Assembly: GCA_013398295.1 (NCBI GenBank)
Contig: VZSF01008960.1
Span: 124,001-188,000, forward strand
Length of the DNA: 64,000 nt
Source of the DNA: Chionis minor
Lineage: Eukaryota; Chordata; Aves; Charadriiformes; Chionididae
Direction: 5' to 3'
The notes under the pieces are model-generated. The model worked only from the letters and a program-made list of their open reading frames with translations. It had not been told where the DNA came from and searched no databases. Every line of letters begins with the position of its first letter. Position 1 is the stretch's first letter. Of this stretch, positions 13,094 to 64,000 are shown piece after piece. Position numbers and translations under genes: made by a program.

Positions 13094-15546
13094 TTTATTC
13101 TGAATACACAGAAACCCCTTTTCTTATTAGCTGAAAAGACACATTAGCTGATAAACAAAATCATGCCCTGGAGAAAACTGGACCCTGATACAAAGAGGTC
13201 TCTTGCTTAGGGAATGCCATAGCAACCCCTTTCCCTTTCATCGTATTTTTGACCTAGCCAGGGCATGCTAGCACCAACGTGTTTTGTCAAAAGGATATAG
13301 AAAGTTGATTCACTTAATCAAGAAGGACGACATACTGCCCTTAATCCCCTATGTGCAACTCCCAAGGACTGGGATTTTTTATCTACTGGTGTCAGTTTTA
13401 ACAGGAGCTGTTTACACGGTGATGAGAGCAGCAGACAAGCATATGTGAATACACACAAGCCAACTGAAAATTAATTCCACTGGTCACAGGCGTATGGAAA
13501 TGGAAATATTGGCAAGAGGTAGCAGATGACAGGAATTTGATGGTCATGAATACGTGGGCTACACAAAGCCCCACGGACAGATTGTCAATATGTTGGGGGG
13601 ATTTCATAGTATGACTCCTGTTAACAATTATCTATCGTTCCATGTTAATTCACATTAGTTAATAGCGTGCAACACATTTGGCTTGTTATTGGTAAAGTAC
13701 ACTGGGTACACTTCAATCTCATGGTGTTTTGAATTTATTTTTCACTGAAAAGAGTACTTTTTTTAAAAAAGTGCTATTTGAGTTAGAATCTGTAACACGT
13801 TACTGTTCATATAATTTTAATTGCACTACAACAAAGGAGGCATAGTTGGACACAAAAGCACATTCAACAAGTACCTGCTGCAAAATGCAAGTGTTCAAGT
13901 AAATATATTAACAAGTACCTACTTTCCTTATCTCCTTGTTGAGTCTGTTACTGAAAAGTGAAGGGGAAGAGGAGCACGACAATTAGCTTTTTTATGGTAG
14001 ATTCTTGAATCTGGCTTGCCTAAGTAGTTTGGTTTCACATTTAAAAAGCGAAGTATTTGGTGAATATTAAAAGTATGGTAATATGAAGTAAGTGGAGTAC
14101 GGCAGCAGAACAGTTAAGGCATCCAGCTACTAATCCAGAAGCATGAGTTTGTTCCAGTCTCATGCTGAAAGCTGCCCCTAGCTTTAAATATGGTCCAGCT
14201 TTAATTACGTGCCTGGCCATTCAGGTGAAAGCGGCCAGACTTCATTCTAGCCAAATCTTTTCCAGTGTGCCTTACTCCTGATAGTCCAACAGGCATCTTG
14301 GCTCAAGCACACTTTTGACTTCCCATGTGAAGAGAACCTAGATACCTCCACGAGTAATTTATTCTTTGGTTGTAACCCCTGCCCACTTGGAGCGGTCTCC
14401 TGAACTGCACATTCACATATTCTTTCTCATAAACAAATGCCCTCCTGCTATAGCATCAAAGAAGGCAACATCTGGAATCCATTTTAACTTCCAGCTTTGC
14501 AAAGGATTGTTGCTATTACACAGTAGGCTTATCTTTTGCACTGGAATTCCTTAGTTTTGGAGAATCTAAAGTAACATGTAAACCAGATCTAGATGCCCAC
14601 AAAGTTGTTTCTTCTTTGCGGCTTGTGTTGTAAACAAAAGTGAGCTGGAGTGTAAGTTCTAAGCAACCTGTAAGGTAGTAGTGAAGGAGCTGGCAATATG
14701 GTCTTCACCACTGTTGAGTCTGCCACCCCCATGATACCGAAATATGTTCCCTCTCAGTGGAAATCTCAGCTTCACTTGTACAATGGTAAGATGGCTTTAA
14801 ACCTGCAACACAGATTTCATTTTGTTTCATAGCACGCTTGTATTTCATGCACCACTGCAATAACTGTTGCACCTCTTAAAACTAAGTCCCTTATGGTTGT
14901 TCTATTTAGTATAGCTTTATATATGGCTCACAGCAGTGTTCAGGAAATACAGTTTACTCCAAAGGGAATTAGGTGGAATGAAGGAAAAATACATTTTTTT
15001 TTTAATTTCTGCTCCTTAAATAACATTTCCAAGCTCATTTTATAATTTAAATTGTGGTGCTGTGTTGTGAGATAAAATAGATAACATTTTTAAGCTATGA
15101 CTTAACATTTTTTTGATTCTTCTTTACTTCCATAGTAGACCAAGTCATAACAGCTACATTTTAAACAGTTTTAAATAGAAATCGATTCAGTGTCATTGCT
15201 AAGTCCATAATAAAAATTATTTTAATGGTCCAAGGAGGTAAACAGACTATTGGATTTAGTCAAAAGAACACAAATGTTCCACAGTAAGCTATTCTATGTG
15301 TTGTGTGGATCTTTCCAATTTGGCATGCCCTCCTTATACTGTGTCCAGCACTTTGGATTAATAAATCCCACTTCACAGAAGTTAAAATAATATTGAAATC
15401 CTGTCAGCTGGGGCTGACCAGTGGTTACGTTTTCCACAGGGTAATGCATTTGCAAGGACGTCAATCTTATTCCGCTGTGTGACTCTCTTCGACGGACACT
15501 CTTCCACAATGATAATAACAAGGCACATTCCTGTGCTTTCTGTGGG
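13094..15546 (-). other. ADAMTS6: Probable ADAMTS6 3' UTR (extent unknown)
   Basis: Sequence immediately after the TGA on the minus strand. Candidate AATAAA hexamers on that strand, seen here as TTTATT on the plus strand, lie at 14358-14363, 13734-13739 and 13094-13099. I cannot tell which, if any, is used. No coding frame is recognised. The tRNA-like fold at 14101-14176 would fall inside a long 3' UTR, on its antisense side. Confidence 0.35.
14101..14176 (+). other. tRNA-like folded segment (tRNA-derived SINE head or tRNA pseudogene)
   Basis: GGCAGC at 14101-14106 is perfectly complementary to GCTGCC at 14171-14176, closing a 76-nt unit. Inside, AACAGTTAAGGC resembles a tRNA A box. CTACTAATCC resembles the anticodon loop of tRNA-Ser(GCU). 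GTTCCAGTC resembles a B box, within a perfect 7-bp hairpin (GCATGAG/CTCATGC, 14141-14165). The anticodon stem is broken, so a functional tRNA is unlikely. It lies 1.4 kb past the ADAMTS6 stop codon, antisense to the gene. Confidence 0.4.
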
Positions 15547-57381
<41,835 letters not shown>

Positions 57382-57705
57382 CTATAATAATAAAGATATA
57401 AAAAGGTTAATTTCTTCCAAATATCAACACAAAGGAAGTGCTTACAGGATTATTTTGCAAACAATCATGCAAGAGACTAGGAGGTGGTTCCCTGCTTTAT
57501 CTTGTGGCTCTGATTCTGCAACTTGCTTTATTGCATTACAGTTGAAGTCTCTATTTTGCAATCTTAGGCTGGTATGAAATAACTGAAGCAATTTAAACAA
57601 AGGTGTTACATAACAGTTTCCATAAATCAGAATCCTGTCAAACTATGCTTCATAATCAATCCATCGACTACCTCCTTATAAACATACACTGAAAACAGTT
57701 GAGAA

Positions 57706-58110
57706 AAGCCCGAGAACAGGCTGAGAGAGTTGGGGTTGTTCAGCCTGCAAAAGAGGAGGCTCTGGGGGGACCTTGTAGCAGCCTTCCAGTATTTGAAGGA
57801 GCCTAACAAGAAAGCTGGAGAGGGACTTTTTACAAGGGCATGTAGCGATAGGACAAGAGGTGATGGCTTCAAACTGGAAGAGGGAAGATTTAGAATAGAT
57901 CTCAGGAAGAAATTTTTCACTCAGAGTGGTGAGACACTGGAACAGGTTGCTCAGGGAAGTTGTGGAGGCCCCATCCCTGGAAGTGTTCAAGGGCAGGCTG
58001 GATGGGGCTTTGAGCAGCCTGGTTTACTGGGAGGAGTCCTTGCCCGTGGCAGTTAGAACTAGATGATCGTTAAGGTCCGTTCCAACCTAAACCATTCTAT
58101 GATTCTACGA
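57706..58110 (+). mobile_element. CR1 LINE, 3' fragment (0.4 kb)
   Basis: Starts near GAACAGGCTGAGAGAGTTGG, encodes GLFSLQKRRLWGDLVAAFQY, and ends ACCATTCTATGATTCTACGA, a good octamer-type tail. 5' truncated. Confidence 0.95.
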
Positions 58111-59591
58111 AAAAAGTAAAATAATTTTGGTAAGTGCTGTAGGCTCAGTTATATTGTAGTAAGCAGCTGTACTGAGACACGTTCTTGAGACATCAAGAAA
58201 AAAATTTAAACACTTCCTAGAGAGCTCTATCACCTTTGCTTACTTGTAGCCTTGACAAAAGCATTATGTTAAGGCTGAGAATAAGAATAGATATCATGTT
58301 TGGCTCTGACTTTTACCAGTTTCCAAGCGTGAAGAAATAAAAGATGTTTTCATTTAAATTTTCATTACTTTGCATTACCAATTACAAAGCTATAAAGTAT
58401 TTTTTCTACTTGGAATAAGGGCAGATATAAGTGAAATTCATCTTGGAAAGAATTATAGGAGAAACAAAATTCTTTGCTATTTCTCATATTTTTCATCAGC
58501 AGGTTCAAAATGATAATGACAACTAATCATGAATATACCCAGAACTTAGCACATTAAACACTGTTATCATTGTTTAAGAAGCTGCTGACACTGCAAGCTT
58601 TATCAAAGTATTTGAAATACAGATTAAAATCATTTTCAGACTGAATGAAAAACATAATTTGTTTGACAGGAATCAGAGGTGTTAATAAATATTACTATTT
58701 TACGAGCAACCAAAGAGTCCATTTTATGGCAGTTTTACTCGTCTTCCTACGTATGTAAGCCAGTTAGCACTGTTCAGGAAACTGAAATGCATTCAAGTGA
58801 AAGGGTGTCTAACATGGATAATAAAAATTTACTGCACAATGCAAATATTAACAGAACAATTATGTTTCTCAGTATACATTAATCAAGCTCTTTTAACAAC
58901 CAGCCCATTCCTATGATTCAGAAACTAGAAAATTCTTCTCCAATTTTGAAACTCTTGCAATATAAATTAAAACAGTATTTAAATTATTGAAATACTGAAA
59001 TTATTTAAATATCGAATAACTGTGAAATTACACAGTTATTTAAGTTTTCTGTATAAATCAAGCTATTATCTCCTTCTAATTAAAAATACATTTATGAATA
59101 CAATACACTTACTGGTGGAAAAAACAGAGCAGCATAACCACTTTAATTCAATAATCATTCAGATCATAGCAGTGACTATAAAAAATAACTATGTAAATAA
59201 AATAATAAGAATTTTTAAAAGTTTTTTTAATAGTAACACGAATTAAATTTGCCTCTTTGCATCATATTCTCCAAGCAGAAGAAAGACCAGTCTTGACCCA
59301 CCTCAAAGCCTGAATCTGAATCTCTCTGATACTGGTCACTACAACCTACTCTTTAGTCCCACTTGCTTAGGTACTAATTTACATGGCTGGTATTTTAACT
59401 GCATCAGTTTTCCCTTACAAGGTAATTAAATCAACTCCCCTAATGAAGTCCTTCTTTCAAATAGTTATACTAGGCCAAAACAATAAACTATGAACATTAA
59501 TAAAGAACGACCAAGACTTCCATATTTATACTCTTTAAAAAATTTCTCAGAATCTGATGTTTGAGTGGTAGTCTTACTTCTCTCGTTTAAC

Positions 59592-60818
59592 GGGTGATCT
59601 TGGATGCATTTTGAGGCAACAATATAACTTCATAAATGATCTGGATAATAGGGAAGAGTATACCCTCAACAAGTTTGCTGTTAATGCAAAACAAAGACGA
59701 GTTAGTTGTGTTGTCATCCAGAAGGACCTTGACAGGCTGGAAAAATGGGCCCACAGGAACCTTGTGAAGTTCAGTAAGGAGAAGAGCAAAGTCCTGCACC
59801 CAGGGAGGAAAAATCCCGTGGCTCAATACATGTTGGGGGCCAACCAGCTGTAAAGGACCTTTGCAGAAAAAACATGGTGGACACCAAGTTGAACATCAGC
59901 AAGCAATGTGCTCTTGTGGCAAAGTCAGTGTCCTGGTTCTGGCGGGGACAGGGTTAATTTCTGGCACAGCACAGGTATTCCACACCATGTGATGACATGC
60001 CCAGTCTTTAGCAGGGAGCTGGCCAGGGAAGGGGAGAGGAAGTTGAGCAGGCTGGGGCTTCCCGGGTGGTGCGTGGAAGTACCGTAACCCTCTTTGTACA
60101 TTCCTTCATCTGCGTTATTGTTTGCCTGTTTTCCTTTGCTGTTCTGTTAAATTGCCTTTATTTCAACCCATTAGTTTTGTGTTTTTATTCCGATTTCCCC
60201 TTGCCACTGTAAGGGGTTGGGTGAGTGGCCACCTGGTTCTTTGTGTCTGAGGCCAAACCACGACAGACAGTTAGCGGTATCCTGGTCTGCAACAGGAATG
60301 CCAACTGCAAGTCCAGGAAGGTGACCATTCCTCTCTACTCAGCACTGGTGAGGTCATATGAGAAACAGTACCGTGTTCAGTTCTGGGCTCCTCAGTACAA
60401 GAGAGACATGACCATAATGGAAAGAGTCTAACAAAGAGTCATGAAAGGCCTGGAGCTTCTCTCATATTAGAAAAGTCTGAGAGAGCTGGGACTGTTCAGT
60501 CTGGAGAAGAGAAGGCTCAGGGGAAATCCCATCAATATGTGCAAATATTTGATGGGAGGGATGGAGCCAGGAGCTTTGTAGTGGTGCCCAGTGATGCGAT
60601 TGAAGGCAATGGGCACAAATGGAAACACAGGCTCCTCCTGAACATCACAAAACTTCTTCTTACTGTGAGGGTGACCAAGCACTTGTACAGGTTGTCCAAA
60701 GAGTTGGCACAATCTCCCTTCTTGGAAATATTTAAAACGTCTCTGGACATGGTCCTGGGCAACTGTTTGAGGACTGAGCTAGAGGGGCTGCACAAGATGA
60801 CATTCAGATGTCCTCTTA
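59592..60818 (+). mobile_element. Diverged CR1 LINE split by an LTR insertion
   Basis: Two collinear CR1 pieces, about 59592-59928 and 60266-60818, flank the LTR. The left piece encodes RLEKWAHRNLVKFSKEKSKV. The right encodes YRVQFWAPQYKRDMTIMERV and later 3' motifs. The position of the FADDTKL motif reads FAVNAK, so it is inactive. No octamer tail is visible near 60818. Confidence 0.88.
59929..60265 (+). mobile_element. Solo LTR of an avian ERVL-type endogenous retrovirus (337 bp)
   Basis: Bounded by TGTCCTGGTT at the left and AAACCACGACA at the right, the termini I associate with abundant avian ERVL LTRs. The internal GACAGGGTTAATTT and TTTATTTCAACCCA blocks also fit. GTCAG on the left and GACAG on the right flank it as a probable 5-bp target duplication with one mismatch. 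CR1 sequence is continuous across the site if the LTR is removed. No internal retroviral region is present. Confidence 0.88.
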
Positions 60819-61573
60819 TAAGCAAAACATAATCTTTCTTTTAGCCTATCAGATAATGAATCAGTTCTTGCCACAATTTAAATTGCTAAAATCACTGTTT
60901 ATATCCTCTATTCTTCTTAAACACAGGTCTGGCAGTCTGAGAGAAAACCAGCTACACACAAGTATAAGTAGCCTGCAATCTCAATGCTGACAAGAACATC
61001 AGACAGGGCTGGGAATATCTGGGAGCAGCTGAAGGAACTGTGTGAGCAAAGCCCTTCATGAGAGGTTCCTGCTTTCTTGGTATTTTATCTGGTTTTGGTA
61101 GTCATGCAGACTAAATCCTGGTTTCCTATATTGCAAGTACTGTTAAATGAATTTCACAAACTAACACAGCAATGATATCAAAGCTTTTACATAACCCCAT
61201 GTCTTTGGCTCTACAAATGCAAATCCATCAATCCACAGGCAGATCTGGTGACCTTTGCAATAAAATAAGTTTCCATTTTAGCAGCTAAGTCCTCTCAGTG
61301 AATGCTGACAAGCTCTAGGCCTCATCTCAGGATCTCACTCTTCGTCCAAATCATTAGTTTGAATCCAGTTTTCAGTATTCAGTAAAGTTTTCAGGCAGTC
61401 CTTCTGAAGACTGCAGTTACCAAATGATAAACTGAAACCTGCTACATTCTGTTATCTGAAGCATAAAATGCAATCTGTAAATTTGCTGTTGCTGTTGCAG
61501 AATTTTCCTGTCTTTTTTAGTATCTCACCAATATCTGAGAGGAAGTAAAACTAAAGGCTGTGACCTCAAAAAA

Positions 61574-62091
61574 ATGCATTCAAAATCATCCCTGACAAAC
61601 TTGATCGCTTTCTATGACGAAATAACCTACTTGGTTAATGTGGGGCAAGCAGTGGACCTTGTCTACCTGGATTTCTCCAAGGCTTTGGATATGGTTCCTC
61701 ACAGCCTCCTCCTAGAGACACGGATGTGTCACAGTCTAGAAGAGTGGTCTGTGCGGTGGGTGGGGAACTGGCTGACAGGCTGCACCCACAGGGTGGTAGT
61801 AAACAGCTCCTTTTCTGGAGACCTGTCACATATGAGGTCCCTCCAGGGATCGATATTGGGCCCAACGCTATTTAATAGCTTCAAAAGTGATGTAGATGAT
61901 GGGATCAAGTGTACTCTGATGAAACCCAACTGAGTGGGGAATGGACAATTTGGAAGGGAGAGCCATGCTGCAGGAAGACCTGGATAGGCTGGAAGAGTGG
62001 GCAAACAAGAACCTTATGAAGTTCAACAAAGACAAGGTTGGACCACACGATCCTTGAGGTCCTTTCCAATCTGGTATTCTATGATTCCACG
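61574..62091 (+). mobile_element. Internally deleted CR1 LINE (0.52 kb)
   Basis: Encodes the reverse-transcriptase start (LTNLIAFYDEITYLVNVG, VYLDFSKALDMVPHSLLLE, GSILGPTLFN). A degraded FADD region follows, then EEWANKNLMKFNKDK, and it jumps straight into the 3' end GGTTGGACCACACGATCC with tail ATTCTATGATTCC. The part normally between them is missing. Confidence 0.9.
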
Positions 62092-62799
62092 GTAACATAT
62101 TTTAAAAAGCCCTTTTTGTTGTCCTTCACAGAGCTGGCCAGCTTGAGCTCTACTCGAACTTTTGCCACATAGATTTTCTCCCCACAGTGGCAAACAGCAT
62201 GTCTTTAGTCCTCCTGTGTCACCTGTCCTTGCTTCCAGTGTCCATACACTCTACTTTTCTGCCTAAGTTCTAAAAGAAGATCCCTGCTCAGCCTTCCGCC
62301 CCACTTGCTTGACTTCTAATGCTTTGGAATCGGCTGCTTCTGTGACCTTAAGGGATGGCTCTTAAAAAGTGATTTACATTTAATGCAGAAAGCACCTAGC
62401 AACTTCCTCTCAACAGAGTTGTTATATATAAAAGAAAACCCTCACATTTTAGCAGTATGCTATCAGACATTCCTCAAATGGGATGTTTGCCATTTTCAAT
62501 GACTGAGTATACAGAACCTGAGGTTCTCAATATACAACATCTAGAAATTTATATTGGATTAACTGCAATATGCTGACTACCATTGCTGAATCACAATTAC
62601 ATACTTTTGGAAATCAGGAATGACCAATTACAGATGGACAATCTGAGAATAGAGAAGTGTTTTTAATGGAGCTAATGTTGAATTAGCTAACAATTTCCAG
62701 AATGAGTGTCACTTCTGTGGAGAGGCTTGGGATTTTGTTTGCTTTTCATCTTTGAAATCAAGGGCGCATCAACTTTTGCAGAGAAAGTTGATGGAAGAG

Positions 62800-63057
62800 A
62801 TGAAGAGATGAGGGGTAATGGTTACAAGTTACTCCTGTGGAGATTCTGACTGGACACAAGAGGCAAATTTTCCACAATGGGAACAATTAGCCATTGAAAT
62901 AATCCCCAAAGGGAAGTAGTGGATCTCCCAACATTGGACACTTTTAAGATTCAGCTGGACAGGGTGCTGGGACATCTTCCCTAGACCATACTTTTACCAA
63001 GAAAGGTTGGACCAGATGATCCTTGACTTCCCTCCCAACTTGGTATTCTATGATTCT
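62800..63057 (+). mobile_element. CR1 LINE, 3' fragment (0.26 kb)
   Basis: Contains GGTAATGGTTACAAGTTACT, CCAACATTGGACACTTTTAAG and GGTTGGACCAGATGATCC, and ends GGTATTCTATGATTCTTTG. This 3' end resembles the CR1-Y type. The 5' limit is uncertain by some tens of bases. Confidence 0.9.
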
Positions 63058-64000
63058 TTGAAAATCACAGGTATAGAAAGGCAAAAAGATTACTGCAAGG
63101 TAAGCTACAATATGCATTCACGAAATGTCAGCTCTTTGGCACTGTCTTTTTGTGTACGTACTCTTTTCTCGAAGTAAATGTGCAAGAACTGCTTCCTTTT
63201 ATTGGGTAAGATAATTCACTTTTTTCGTGCCGTTACAGCACACTGTACAGATAACTGTTTTCAAGCAACAGGCTTCTTGTGTTTTCCAAATGTGTTGCTC
63301 TTTTACGAGGCTGCAAGTTGTGAGGTAGGAATCTAACAAAAACGTAAGAACTTAAAATCAGGTCAGAAGAAGGTCCTGGGAAGAAGATGATGAAATAATA
63401 AAAATTTTGAATTTAAAAAAGGACTGACCTCAGTAAAAACATTAAAAATTTTAAGACTGATGCAAAATAAAATAATCTAAAGAGTGTTAGCAAATCATTG
63501 AACATTGACAAAACACCAAACATCTTTTCTCAAATAAATCTGTTTATCTTGGAGCTTAAAGTCAGGCAGATTCCAGTAACTGAACTGACTGTGTTTCCTG
63601 TCAACAAAGAGCTATACTATACCTCACAGAAGATGAAAAACACAGCCAGAAGGGTGACCTGAAACTCAGGTACTGTTCCAAGACAGAGCTCCTCACATTA
63701 ATACATTTTAGAAAAAATATGCTCATAAATATCAAAATTATGAAAGGAACTAACAATACCTGTGAATGTATGCATAATGGAAGGAAGCAATAAAATCCCT
63801 TTGCCTACGTTCTATAAGAGAAAAGACTGAAGAACAGGAATCTTTTAAAGGTATTCATATACACACAATTTTATATAGATAAAGCATTCACAGAGCTTGT
63901 AAGCAAAATATGTTTCATATATATAAAAAATGAGGAGACTTTTAGTTTCAGATGTATATCAAATTAAGCTTCATATCCTATATATGTTTTAAATCAGACG

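Larger units (their letters stand above)
57382..64000 (-). other. Partial intron upstream of w1 (at least 6.6 kb)
   Basis: Runs to the window edge with no further ADAMTS6 exon seen. It holds four plus-strand CR1 copies and a solo LTR, in the spans 57706-58110 and 59592-63057. 58111-59591 and 63058-64000 are AT-rich and featureless. Confidence 0.85.

Noticed and set aside
57382..64000. Search for the TSP1-1, disintegrin-like or metalloprotease exons of ADAMTS6
   Set aside because: No minus-strand match to zinc-binding or disintegrin-like cysteine motifs seen. These exons are presumably beyond the window.

Overview
This window is vertebrate nuclear DNA and almost certainly from a bird. It is AT-rich, intron-dominated and gene-poor. 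It carries at least ten CR1 LINE copies, several ending in the avian octamer-type 3' tail (repeats of ATTCTATG), and one solo LTR with the termini typical of avian ERVL elements (TGTCCTGG... to ...AAACCACGACA). There is no sign of prokaryotic organisation; most short open frames are chance or lie inside repeats.

The one gene is ADAMTS6, on the minus strand, entering from the right edge. Eleven exons encoding the C-terminal half (507 residues plus stop) lie between 57381 and 15547. Joined, they give an uninterrupted frame with matching splice phases: the last residues of the first thrombospondin repeat, the cysteine-rich region, the spacer, four more thrombospondin type 1 repeats (TSP1-2 to TSP1-5) and the terminal PLAC domain ending at a TGA. 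The signal peptide, propeptide, metalloprotease and disintegrin-like exons, and the promoter, must lie beyond position 64000. Human ADAMTS6 lies on 5q12, a region corresponding to the avian Z chromosome, so Z linkage is a reasonable inference but is not shown here.

Layout: 1-15546 is the region downstream of ADAMTS6. It includes the probable 3' UTR, a 76-nt tRNA-like folded segment at 14101, one CR1 copy at 8.9-9.5 kb and an isolated 1.2-kb GC-rich island at 6.4-7.6 kb that I cannot identify. 15547-57381 holds the ADAMTS6 exons and introns. The introns contain CR1 copies in both orientations, including a 2.4-kb copy with endonuclease-end and reverse-transcriptase remnants at 41.4-43.8 kb, a MIR-like SINE relic at 52.3 kb and a few short tandem duplications. 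57382-64000 is the next, truncated intron. It is a CR1 graveyard with a solo LTR nested inside an older CR1 and an internally deleted CR1.

I looked for an undescribed system and found no convincing one. The least explained signals are the tRNA-like fold near the ADAMTS6 3' end, the GC-rich island with a G-quadruplex motif, and a smaller GC-rich patch in the last intron.
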